NCBI RefSeq assembly: GCF_040183065.1
Contig: NC_091120.1
Span: forward strand, 175,650,488-175,714,487
Source: Periplaneta americana
Lineage: Eukaryota; Arthropoda; Insecta; Blattodea; Blattidae
Direction of reading: 5' to 3'
Length of the DNA: 64,000 nucleotides
Shown: piece by piece, positions 1 through 9,247 of the stretch
Numbering within the stretch: the stretch's first letter is position 1
How the letters are laid out: every line of letters starts with the position of its first letter
Translations under genes and position numbers: made by a program
Notes under the pieces: model-generated
The model's input: the letters and a program-made list of their open reading frames with translations, nothing else
The model's database searches: none
Told to the model about the DNA's origin: nothing

Positions 1-792
1 AAAATCTAACACGAGAAAGACATATAATACTATTCCTAAAGGCATTTATTACATTTCACCATAATTCATTTTCTATATTTAATAAGTTATGTAATATACA
101 TCAATGGTTCTCAAAGTAGGTCACTTTTATATGTTCCTTTGACATGTGATTGTCTCCATTTTTCTCTAAATAGATATTATAATGTATTATGATACAGTAG
201 AAATCCTTTCTTTTTACTCTTGATGTAGATTACGTCTTTCCTGCATCGAGTATGGTCAAATGTTGTGGGAACCATAGTGAAACAAAAACAATGGCAGAAT
301 CTCACTGCATTCTGTAACGACTATGAGTCACAGCTGAGTGCTAATGATATTACTAGTTAGACTATGAACCACTGTAACTTGTGTGACCATGCCTAATGAT
401 ACCACTTCTCCTCGCTTAAGGCACGAGAGTTAAAATTAGCCATGCCATGTGGCCTCTCTCAGTAATATCTCGGCATCGAGATCAGATACAGATCTGTGTG
501 ACCACTCGTTTGGTTTGTAATCGCAAGCTGTGCAATATTAAGGAAAGATATTTGTCTTGGTTTATGAAACATCACAAAAAATAGTCTGAAATCAGATTGC
601 CATAGATTTGGCCTAATGATTGTAGCCTTTGAAATTGTTTGTGCTGAATAAGGGATTAAAAAGTGATTTCCTTAAGAGGAATTAAATGATACATCATTAC
701 TTTTACTTTTTGTTGCTGTTTAGTCGAAGTGTTATTACCCCCTGCAACAAAATGACTACTTAGGTATAAACAATTTTTTATTTTACTTTTGG
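1..792. other. Intergenic, no gene seen
   Basis: AT-rich sequence without a convincing ORF or splice-bounded exon. Positions about 230-310 resemble 45990-46070 (shared words such as CTTTCCCTGCATTGAGTATG-like text and GTGAAACAA), so part of it is a dispersed repeat of unknown class. It lies on the 3' side of the minus-strand odorant receptor gene, and the missing receptor exons were looked for here without success. Confidence 0.5.
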
Positions 793-801
793 AGATGAAG
801 G

Positions 802-1065
802 GGGCGGCCAGGTAGCTCAGTTCGTAGAGTAGCTGGCTATGGACTGGAAGGTCCAGTGTTTGATCCCGAGTGGTGACGGGATTTTTCTCATTGCCAAACT
901 TTGAGAATGGCCCCGAGGTTCACTCAGCCTTCTATAAAATTGAGTACTGGGTCTTTCCTGGGGGTAAAAGGCAGTCAGAGCATGGTGCCAACCACACCAC
1001 CTCATTCCAGTGCCAAGGTCACGGAAAGCGTGGGGCTCTACTTCCATGCCCCCCCCCCCAGTGCC

Positions 1066-1092
<27 letters not shown>
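802..1092 (+). mobile_element. tRNA-derived SINE with poly-T end
   Basis: The first 80 bases look like a degenerate tRNA gene: a box A-like GGTAGCTCAGTTCGTAGAG at 811 and a box B-like TGTTTGATCCC near 858-868. A unique body follows, then a C-run (about 1050) and a T-run (about 1067-1091). The flanks AGATGAAGG (793-801) and AGATGGAGG (1093-1101) may be an imperfect target duplication. It is not a functional tRNA because no cloverleaf closes. Long phenylalanine-rich ORFs here are artefacts of the T-run. Confidence 0.7.
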
Positions 1093-1096
<4 letters not shown>

Positions 1097-1101
1097 GGAG
1101 G

Positions 1102-1880
1102 AATATCTTGTATGCAATCCGAAAAGCGCAAGTACAGCTTTCTATTTGCACACAGTAAATTATGTCATCTCTCTTTGTCTATTAATTATGATTGAAGTGA
1201 ATTGTAAACAGCAATTTAATTGTCACGAAATGAGGGAAATGAGAAATTTGTCATTTGTTTTTTTCATGATATTGTTCCTTGCCTAAGATCATATAATAAA
1301 TGCGTTATAAATACAATGTTTAAAAAAGTCTTTCCTACAGAAGTAAATTATTTATATAATTGTACCTCAAATTGGAAACTTCAAATAAAAAATAATAGAG
1401 CTTAAAGATGAGACATGAATTGCTCTTTAAAATTAATGTAATCCTGTCATTACGAAAACTTAGTAAAATTAAATACTCTTTCATTAAAGCTTTTTTTTTT
1501 TTCTATAGCCAGAGTCGTGAATGTACTCTCAGAATCTGTGTTCACTTTTTACTAATGATGATTTGCCAGGTACAACCATGTATGATCGATCTTATATAAA
1601 GATAGTTATTTTGGAACATAGAAAACATATGCATTATAACAAGATTGTGTTCAAACCGAAGGAGCTTATACAGGTGTGGAAATATAACAATTTTCGAATA
1701 GGAACCTGTAGTCTCCAAAGTAATCCTTAGTCAGTACAAGATTGTATTGTCAGGATCTACAATGCTGTTGTAATCGTACTTTACACCCTACCTCGTGCCA
1801 CCACATTTGAATGGGGAGATTTACATTGCAGAGTGTTAGTAAATATGCCACTTATCATGCGTCAGCAGATGTGGATTTAA
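1102..1880. other. No gene; upstream edge of mariner relic
   Basis: AT-rich sequence. The last 100 bases may be the decayed middle part of the mariner-like transposase that becomes recognisable at 1881. No exon was recognised. Confidence 0.4.
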
Positions 1881-2240
1881 CAGGACGGAGCACCAGCACA
1901 CTTTACTCTTGCTGTACAAGACTTGTAAATCTCGAATATCCTAGGTGTTGGATCGAAAGAGAAGGTTCAATTGAATGGCCAGCCTGATCCCCTGATTTTA
2001 TGCCTCTTGGTTACTTCTTTCGGAAATATATCAAAAGCTCGTTTACGAAACTTCAATGGAAGACTCAGAAACACTTTTAGTGAGGATACTTGCAGCATCT
2101 GATGTGGTTCGGAAATGCCTGGAGTGTTTGAGAGAGTGCACCAGAGTTTCCTTCAATGATGCAATGCCTGCACTGAATGTGGTGGCCGACTATTTGAACA
2201 AATTTTGGTGTAATATAAAATTGATTTTTAAGTTCTTGTA
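1881..2240 (+). pseudogene. Mariner-like transposase relic (C-terminal half)
   Basis: Plus-strand reading gives QDGAPAHF at 1881-1904, the hallmark of the second catalytic aspartate in this mariner clade. After a frame change comes PRCWIEREGSIEWPA, an in-frame stop, then SPDFMPLGYFF, which corresponds to the usual WPARSPDLTPLDFFLWGY block carrying the third catalytic aspartate. The tail (2056-2240) matches the helical C-terminal region. Frameshifts and stops mean it is dead. Related relics lie at 34390-34735 (minus), 49140-49580 (plus) and 54960-55262 (plus). No TIRs were found around it. Confidence 0.8.
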
Positions 2241-2471
2241 ATCTTTGACTACTTAAATTTTTGCACAAATTAGGTACTATTACTTATTGGGATGTTGTCC
2301 ATCATGTAATTCCTGACATTCACAGGCTTATACTGACTCAGGATTACTTCCTAGCCCATGAGTTCCTATTGTAAGAACTTGTATTCCAACCCTTTTGTAA
2401 CCTCTCTCAGTTTCAGCACAACCTTTTGTTTCACTTTGTATGCTAAAATGTGTCTGCCTATAATTTGACAG

Positions 2472-3446
2472 AATAATGGTTTACGAATTAAAACAGAAAA
2501 TCAATATCCCGAATTTAAAAGAAAACTTACAAATTAAACCAAACCCTTTAACTCTATTAAATATAGAACATAATCTAAATTTAACTGAAATCAGAAGTAC
2601 TAAAATAATGAAACAATTGTCTTTAGAGACAATTAATATTAAGTACCCTCCACAAAACTGGCTTCATTTATACACCGACGGATCCTTGATCTCCAGAGAA
2701 CAAGGTGCCGGTGCAGGTGTTATGTGTTGTCTCTTCTCACTTTATAGATCTCTTGGATATGGAACAACAAGTTTTGATGGAGAAATCGTTGCAATAAGTG
2801 AAAGTCTCAGGAATCTTCTATGCCACATCAATAAATTTAAGAATGCAGTTAAATTGTCAGACTCCAAAGCAGCTATTCTATCAATAGTCTCTAAACACAC
2901 ACCTTCCTCTCAAACAGCAGAAATAACTAAAATGCTCTCTCAATTAATATCACTCAATAAAAAAATTGTATTCCAATGGATACCATCCCACTGTGGAATC
3001 CTGGGAAACGAAAATGCGGATGCTTCAACAAAGAAGGGCAGCACAGCTACTTACAGACCTGTTACTAAATCTATGTATAACTCTGTGAAAAGATTTATTA
3101 AATCTACATACTTAGACTTCAACAAACAAAATTTGATAACACAATCCCAAGGGAAAAAATGGAACTCTCTGCATCATAATTCACAGTTAATTCCCGATTT
3201 ACCACGAAAATCGTCTGTAGCTGCATTTAGATTGGCAACAGACCATGACTGTTTGGCCAAACACCTGCATAGAATTGGAATATATCAGTCCCCTAACTGC
3301 CCATTGTGCAATTCAAACCAAGAAATGGATTCGGAACATCTCAAAATCTGTGCTTCAGTGGCTGACCATGATAATATCTTTGAAAAATATTGGAGTGCAA
3401 GAGGTCAAATGATTTTATTGTCAAACGCCTGGCATTAGAAAACAAC
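2472..3446 (+). mobile_element. I-group-like non-LTR retrotransposon, copy 1 (5' truncated)
   Basis: This is the 3' end of an RNase H-bearing LINE. It is flanked by the direct repeat AATTTGACAG (2462-2471 and 3447-3456), a target-site duplication, so truncation happened at insertion. The stop codon runs directly into a short AAAACAACAA tail. It sits in the odorant receptor gene just beyond exon 2, in antisense to it. Copies 2, 3 and 4 are at 23561, 30024 and 55310. Confidence 0.85.
2476..3438 (+). CDS. RNase H and zinc-knuckle end of LINE ORF2 (fragment)
   Basis: The 320-residue open frame is the C-terminal part of a LINE ORF2. The RNase H catalytic set is visible: YTDGS, DGEIVAI, SDSKAA and NENADA, giving D-E-D-D. 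A CPLC...SEHLKIC motif (C-x2-C-x9-H-x3-C) lies near the end. Compared with copy 2 at 23575-24702, a small deletion shortens the linker before RNase H (LTEIRSTKIMKQ), and LAKKG has become STKKG. The first methionine is just a codon inside the truncated ORF, so there is no real start and probably no expression as a protein. RNase H is typical of the I, LOA, Ingi and Outcast groups, so an I-group assignment is likely but not proven. Confidence 0.8.
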   Translation: MVYELKQKINIPNLKENLQIKPNPLTLLNIEHNLNLTEIRSTKIMKQLSLETINIKYPPQNWLHLYTDGSLISREQGAGAGVMCCLFSLYRSLGYGTTSFDGEIVAISESLRNLLCHINKFKNAVKLSDSKAAILSIVSKHTPSSQTAEITKMLSQLISLNKKIVFQWIPSHCGILGNENADASTKKGSTATYRPVTKSMYNSVKRFIKSTYLDFNKQNLITQSQGKKWNSLHHNSQLIPDLPRKSSVAAFRLATDHDCLAKHLHRIGIYQSPNCPLCNSNQEMDSEHLKICASVADHDNIFEKYWSARGQMILLSNAWH

Positions 3447-3483
3447 AATTTGACAGTAAACAAAACTATATATGGGCACATAC

Positions 3484-3583
3484 CATCGACATCGCAAAGA
3501 CGTTGAGACACAGGAATACTACATAAACACTGATCTGGAACAGCATAAAGGGGCTGGCCAGGGATTCAAGGTCCTCAGTGAAC
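3484..3583 (-). CDS. Odorant receptor, exon 2 (TM5 region)
   Basis: A 100-bp exon on the minus strand. The acceptor is a T-rich tract ending TACTCAG just above 3583, and the donor is GTATGT at 3483-3478. Exon 1 ends two bases into a codon (CA) and this exon supplies the G, after which 33 codons stay open: QFTEDLESLASPFMLFQISV followed by a hydrophobic stretch ending AMSM. This is the canonical insect receptor path from the HQ-x-LL motif at the end of the second intracellular loop into TM5 (pattern LExLxSPxMLxQ). The phase match, both splice sites and family pattern agree. The next exon (TM6, TM7) would lie below 3478 and was not found in the window. A LINE copy (2472-3446) sits 38 bases beyond the donor side. 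Confidence 0.85.
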
Positions 3584-3686
3584 CTGAGTACACAAGAAAC
3601 AATAACAAGAATCCAGGTTGCCAGGCAATGATAGGAAACAAAAGATTTGAAACAAATGAATGAGATGTATTTCACAATTATTGAAT

Positions 3687-4940
3687 CACAGTCTAGTATA
3701 TACAGTCACGAAGCTTGAGTTGTTGAGGGTACTAGGAACAATAGACTGTGCCGTTAGGGGAGAATGGGTACAGTAAGACAGGGAGAACAGTGAGACATAT
3801 TTTATTAGATGGTAAATTTTGATGTTGAGATGTTGGTAACAGTGGAGTTGTATGTTGCATGAGTAAAGTAACAGTATTTTCATACTCAATTTGATTCTAA
3901 TTATAAAGGTGAGTGATGAAAAAATAATTCGTAATTTTTCACTCTAGAAGTAAAATTTTGGCTTGTGTTTAATGAAGGTTATATTGGATATACAAATGAG
4001 ATATAAATAAGAATGTTTTGTTACCTAATACTATGGTATTTGAGATTATGTTTGGCAAAGTTTCGTCTTTCTTGTTTTAATTTTGAAGTGATGCCGTCAT
4101 TTTTAAATGAACTATGCGTAAAGGGAACAGTGAGACATGCCATTGAAGGGTACACTGAGACGTCTCACTGTTCCCATGTACCAATGATTTGCAAAAACAA
4201 ACTGTAATTATATTACATTTACCAATAACTAACATTAAAAATGAACATACTAGTAACTAATTTAGGAACTGTAGCTTAAAATAATGGATACATTACGTTT
4301 TAATGGTTTCATAAATAAACAATTATTCACAAAATTTAAGAAGATGTTAAAAAATAATAAAGAATTACATTAAATTCTTATAATTATAAGCTTTGTTGTC
4401 ACCAAAAATTCATTTCATTTTTTCACAAAAGTTTGAAATGTCATGGAAAATTCACTTTTCCAAATGTTCCAGATATTTCAATGGTTTCGAAGTCAGAGAT
4501 CAAAATGATTCTAAATAAGCCTACAGAACATGGCATGATAAAGAGACAGCAAGCTTTCCTTTCTTTTGAAATAAATGTAAATCATTTCAATGTCCGTTAA
4601 TAGACACTGTGGTGTCTCACTGTACCCTCCTGAATGGGAACAGTGAGACATTTGCATTTTTTTGACAAACACTTATTGTATATTATGTTCTTTATATATT
4701 AACATTTTTTGTTTGTGTATTATTATACTCCATGTTTTAATGTCTATTTCTATTGCACTTGATTTTAAAAATACTTGAATTATCACTTGCATACATATGT
4801 CTTAATATTTTGTGTCTCACTGTACCCACTACTAATTTGCATTGTCTGTGATGAGGCAATAGTAACGATCGTAGTGGTTAGCAACTATCTGTGGATCCAT
4901 ATTCCCTACGTATTGAGCTTCGTGACTGTATATACTATAG
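3687..4940. mobile_element. MITE (TIR CACAGTCTAGTATATACAGT) split by a later insertion
   Basis: The left terminal repeat at 3687-3715 and the inverted copy ending near 4940 match the ends of an intact 175-bp MITE at 17020-17196, read in reverse complement. The arms 3687-3751 and 4829-4940 together equal that MITE; the sequence between them is a separate insertion. It lies in intron 1 of the odorant receptor. Confidence 0.8.
3766..4827. mobile_element. 1.06-kb inserted element with GGGTACAGTRAGACA ends
   Basis: Begins GGGTACAGTAAGACA (3766-3780) and ends TGTCTCACTGTACCC (4813-4827), an inverted repeat matching at 14 of 15 bases. The same word recurs inside at 4119-4137, 4148-4175 (a short palindrome around GAGACGTCTC) and 4611-4650. 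It interrupts the MITE at 3687-4940. No transposase was recognised, so it is non-autonomous and its superfamily is unknown. Confidence 0.7.
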
Positions 4941-5480
4941 GTATCCTACAAACAAAACTCAGCTCAGACTCCTCGCACCGCACATGCTATACCCCTCTTA
5001 CCTCCCTGCAGTAGGTGGGTTCTTTAATAAGCGGCTACTGGTATAGCTGTAATGGCTATGGTTGCGGACATGTGCACCCAAAGAGCAGCTGTAACAATAA
5101 CCAATTAAGTGAATATAACATTACAAGATGTCAACGTCATCTCTTTCTAAGTCACAATCGGTATCTATCTTCACTGGAACTGTCCTCATATTTAAATTTT
5201 AAATATTTAAATTAAATTAAATTAATATGTAATATAAAACGCTATGTGACTCCCTGACTCTGTAACAATAATACGTCTTCAGTTCAGCACAAGAAGATAA
5301 TACGTGCGCATGCGTATAATGTCGGGGGTGTGATTGGAGACGGGGAGCATGCTGGGAAAGGGAGCATACATCATCTGCGCGAGACAGTCACGCCCACTGG
5401 TTTCTGCGCACTGAGTTTTGTTTGTTGGATGCCTATAGACTGTGATTGAACGCTCTTTCAAATGCATGTTTTAAAATATA

Positions 5481-5610
5481 AGGGTGCCATTTGAAAACCT
5501 AAAATGCAATTAACACTGGTTTTAAACTTCCCCCTCAATATCTAAATTGACTTGTTTTTATATTGAATTAAATTGAAATAAATAGTTATTAGACTGAGAA
5601 GTGTTGAAAT
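5481..5610. repeat. Intron segment duplicated at about 31148-31300
   Basis: The words AAAATGCAATTAACACTGGT and TTTTAAACTTCC followed by TTGAAATGA occur in the same order at 31194-31300. Together with 3597-3657 (matching 31061-31117) this suggests that odorant receptor intron 1 and the 31-kb site share an ancestral segment. Confidence 0.6.
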
Positions 5611-5617
5611 GATAGTC

Positions 5618-5882
5618 CTATATCGTCGCTGTGCCTACAAAATGTGCCATGTGTTTTTTAAAAGATTTTGCAGAACAAAGAAGAAAACACTGCCACTTTT
5701 AATTTCCTTGATTTTCAAAGCTTTTTTCGGCATAATTTAAACCAATACAAGAAAAATGATGAAATTATACCGAAAGTAACTTTGAAATTCAATGGAATTA
5801 AAAGTGGCTGTACTTTTTTCTTTGTCTTGCAAAATCTTTTTAAAAACCCGTGGTGGATTTTGGAGACACAGCGACGATATGT
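5618..5882. repeat. Foldback element with arms of about 125 bp
   Basis: The left arm (5618 to about 5745) starts CTATATCGTCGCTGTG and the right arm (about 5757 to 5881) ends CACAGCGACGATAT. They are reverse complements over their whole length with scattered mismatches and a loop of about 10-15 bases. The ORFs crossing it (5668-5997 and overlapping frames) are products of the palindrome, not genes. It lies in intron 1 of the odorant receptor. Confidence 0.85.
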
Positions 5883-6839
5883 GGAAAACGTTGTTCACTT
5901 ATTGGAGCTTGATTGCTGGAGTGCTTTCAGTCTCATGCTGGATATTGTCTTCCAATTCCATCTATTTATGGGCTTCTGTTTCATATACTTTGTCTGAAAC
6001 CACTCCACAAGTACAAGTTTTACAGTGTTAGATCGGGAGATCAAGGGGGCTGGCTACATGTTATCAGTAATCACTCTATCAAGATTATCTGTGCGTTTCG
6101 AACTGGCAGCTCAAGGTCAAGCAATGGACTGCATTTACCATGTAAGCTTACCCCAATCCTGGACCATTCTCTCTACTAAAGTGAGCTGGAACAGCCGGAA
6201 TTACCAGTGCTTCAGTTCACAGTTTTCAGTTCAGTGACTTGTGCGTGGTTTGTACTTTTGTACTTGACCTTGATCTGCCACACAGTATGCCGTTTTCCCA
6301 ATCTAGGTGGACAAAAATCAAATTTCGATAAAAATCAAATTTTGACTTGTTTAATTAGGCATGGGTGAATATGAATTCATGTTCTTTAACTTTTGGAGAA
6401 TGTTGTGAGGAATAGCTTTTACTGTTTTATCAGCGGCAAGGTACATTTAGAAGGGTATGACCAATGAGTTCTTCCTAACACTTCTCGCTCCTGTTTAGTC
6501 GTAGACAGAGAGGCTTACTATGTGGGTGATAAAGAGCCAGTTAGTGATTCATTGTTTTATGAGACATGGAATCTGTTCAGATAGGAAGGTTCTTACTAAT
6601 GTAACTTGAGTTTCAAGTTTGTAAAGTATTTTTCTTCATACAGTAGAATTTTAAATATTACAGTTGAAAAATTTATTTTTTTTTTTAAATTCTCCAAATA
6701 TAATGTGAGTTTTAGTATATCCAGTCATGTCCAGTTACAACAATTTTTTTACCATTTAATACAGCGTCATGTAGAATGTTGAAGCTTATTTTAAAATTTG
6801 CGCGTTTTCGCATTTATCAGTAATTAATTTTTTTTTTCG
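5883..6839. other. Intron of odorant receptor, nothing recognised
   Basis: AT-rich, with a few short open frames of no recognisable family. A patch just before the foldback (5290-5420) is richer in CpG and carries a TGCGCATGCG palindrome-like stretch; its meaning is unknown. Confidence 0.4.
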
Positions 6840-7067
6840 GTGGTGGGGTATACTGTAACGCGGCGGCAACTGTTTCATGTTTGGCTTAACAGCAGAACAG
6901 AATCATGGAATGAGGAAGTTTTTAATCACTGTGTGAGTGTTTTAGACCTGCAAAATTATTCACATGACATCAAACAACAGGTTAAAAATACATTGAACAC
7001 ATTTTTATCTAATTTTAATAAACTTGCCGTGGATCAGAATGCAAATCTAGTAGCTGGACAAAGTTAA
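6840..7067 (+). CDS. Unrecognised 75-residue open frame
   Basis: An open frame that reads like ordinary coding sequence (mixed composition, VTRRQLFHVWLNSRTESWNE near the start, then an amphipathic helix-like stretch KQQVKNTLNTFLSNFNKL). I do not recognise the family. It is antisense to the odorant receptor and inside its intron, directly followed by a tandem repeat, so a transposon fragment is the most likely source. No Kozak context, promoter or splice evidence supports expression. Confidence 0.3.
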   Translation: MVGYTVTRRQLFHVWLNSRTESWNEEVFNHCVSVLDLQNYSHDIKQQVKNTLNTFLSNFNKLAVDQNANLVAGQS

Positions 7068-7070
7068 TAA

Positions 7071-7520
7071 CTTTTCTCCTAAGGTATATAATATATTTTT
7101 ATGAAACTTCGTACAATTAGGCCTACAGGTAGATACAGATGCAATTATTGTTCGTACACAAAAAATATATGCTGCCTGTAACTATTATACAAAGTTTCAT
7201 AAAATTTTGTTAAGTAGGACAGAAGTTAATTTTATGTAAATGCAACCACTATAAAAAAATAGTTCCTCTCATGGATCAGTAAATATAGTTTGTACACAAA
7301 AAAATATATGCTATCTATAATTTCCGTACAATGTTTCATAAAAATCACTTAGATAGGAGAGAAGTTACTAATTTTGTCTAAAACCACCCCCTATAAAGGG
7401 GTAGTTCCTCTTACACAAACGTAATCTGAGTTTGTACACAAAAAAATGTGCTACCTGTAAGGTCTGTACGAAGTTTCATAACAATCCGTTAGAATGCAAA
7501 GAAGTTATTAATTTTGTCCA
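7071..7520. repeat. Degenerate tandem repeat, period about 140 bp
   Basis: Three units begin with GTTYGTACACAAAAAA at 7150, 7288 and 7430. Each continues through ATGCT..CTGTAA, a TTTCATAA word, AGGA.AGAAGTTA and a TAGTTCCTCT word. The spacing is 138 and 142 bases. A partial inverted piece (ATGAAACTTCGTAC near 7100) precedes them. It is intronic to the odorant receptor. Confidence 0.75.
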
Positions 7521-7783
7521 GCTAGATTTGCGTTTTTGCACACTTTGTGCCAGTTCGAAATGCACAGATAATAGAGACTGCACTTACTGTGGTTTTGAAA
7601 TTGAGAGTTTTTTTCAGTTCTGTAAGTACAATAAAATAATATTAATAACAAAATAAGATTGAACAATTTCCATTACCTTGTATATTGAGTGCTTGTTTTC
7701 GAAGTATTTAAATTACACTTTTTGTCATCCTTCAGCATGTGATACAGAAGTAGTATACTTGCCATATTGTTTATTGTACTTAC

Positions 7784-8667
7784 TGTAGCAATTCTTGATG
7801 TTTCTTCACAAATTCCGACAATATTTGTATAAGTTCAGAATCTATATTATCTTCTCTGTCTTCTATTTTTACTTGCTCTTTGTCATCTGCATCTTCTAAA
7901 CTCTGTAGCATATCAGATATTTCATCTGTTGTTGAAATTCTCTTAATTTTTTCTTGCTCCTTTTGTTTTTTCCTCTTCAGTGCATCTTCTTTAACATTCA
8001 GAATCATAAGTTGAAGGAAACGAAACTGAGATGTTGTTTTCATAATTAAAGACACAAAAAAGTCGCAGTTAACAGTTCCATTTAAGCATATGGTCATCAT
8101 ACTTATTGAAAGTAACAAATGAGCTACCCAGTAGCCGGGTGACTCAGAGACATCAAATGGAAAGCTAGCCTGGTATGGTAGAGACATCGACTCTGTACCA
8201 TTGGAGGAAGTTAAGAGAGGTTTAGCTGCGTAGGAAAATCCAGTTAAACAAGCAGGTCCCATAAATATCATGGTGATAAATTTACTAGACCTCATAGTTT
8301 CCTTAAATATGATTTTATATTCCTCTGGAAAATGTGTGGGCACAATGAAGATGTTGTCCACAGACTTAATAAGTAGCTCAAATTTGTCGATCATGGTAGG
8401 AATATATATCATACCGAAGATTGTGTTGTAGTGGGAAGCAATGATGATAATGTTGTCGAAAGGATCTGGGAGATGCCCCCATTCTAGATACATGTGATAT
8501 AAAACTGCTGTCAGAGTGGTTATTTTGATGCCCAGCATGAAGTAAAAGACTAGTTTATAGATTACTCTTTTCCAGAGAGCAGTATTCTCCTCTGGAGGCC
8601 ACAAACCGAGCATTCTCTGGATTTTTAGCTGTTCATACATGTAGACCTCAGATGGGACGATGTCCAT
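7784..8667 (-). CDS. Odorant receptor, exon 1 (N-terminus to second intracellular loop)
   Basis: The exon encodes about 294 residues of an insect 7TM odorant receptor, a ligand-binding subunit that works with Orco in the dendrite membrane of olfactory neurons. Start: MDIVPSEVYMYEQLKIQ, a typical cytoplasmic N-terminus. Hydrophobic segments fall at about residues 34-60 (TM1), 72-92 (TM2), 129-150 (TM3) and 178-209 (TM4). LPYQASFPFDVSESPGYW (163-180) is the conserved second extracellular loop motif. Glycosylation-type NGT sits at 156 and 196. After TM4 comes a long, highly charged loop (residues 225-275, Lys- then Asp/Glu-rich), then LIQILSEFVKKHQELL, the conserved end of intracellular loop 2. 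The donor GTAAGT at 7783-7778 follows CTACA. The frame reaches a stop only by reading into the intron, and exon 2 at 3583-3484 continues it in phase. A 2.7-kb transposon begins 450 bases upstream of the ATG. Confidence 0.9.
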
Positions 8668-9116
8668 ACTTGTAAAATTGCCTGATTATAAAGAAATTTC
8701 GAAATGTGTGATTTGAAAAATAAGGTGGAATACAAGAATGTGTGAATGCTGTAATAGTAGAGAACTTGATCCACAATTTGTTCAGAATATCTGAGAAAAA
8801 CCTAGTAGTAATGATATTGTGATCGGTAAACAAAAGCACTGCCACGAGTTCACAGAAATATGCGGGACTTTCCGTAAGATTTCTGTATATGAAAAGCTAT
8901 GTCGTGTGTTATTAATGCAGATATTGATTTGACTTCTTTCGATGATGAGCCATGACATATATGTAGATAACATATTGTTAGTATTACAGTACCTAATGTT
9001 ATAGTTGCTTGCGTAATTTTCTCCAGTAACTTTTTTTTGTGTCCCATATTCGAGGGTTTCACATATCAGGAAACATTCATACTTTAAAATGCTATCTTTC
9101 ATGCAGCTAGTGTATA
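8668..9116. promoter_or_regulatory. Presumed 5' flank of the odorant receptor gene
   Basis: The 450 bases between the receptor ATG and the terminal repeat of the transposon at 9117. They would contain the 5' leader and promoter if the gene has no upstream non-coding exon. No TATA box or other element can be assigned with confidence. Confidence 0.3.
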
Positions 9117-9247
9117 CAGGGTGATTCACGAGGATTTACCGTCCTTTACAGAGCTTATTTCCGAAGACATTCTGAGCAAAAAATGTCATATAAACATAGG
9201 TCCTATTCTCAATATTTATAGAGTTAAGTTTCGTTACTGGAACGCAT

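Noticed and set aside
811-880. tRNA-like heads at 811, 18310, 20400, 21905, 29330 and 42912 as tRNA genes
   Set aside because: Box A and B are present but arms do not close into a good cloverleaf, and each continues into a SINE body and tail, several with target duplications.
870-1158. Overlapping ORFs with poly-phenylalanine
   Set aside because: They arise from the T-run and C-run of a SINE; no gene features.
5668-6031. ORFs of 109 and 79 residues with hydrophobic stretches
   Set aside because: Most of their length is the two arms of the 5618-5882 foldback.
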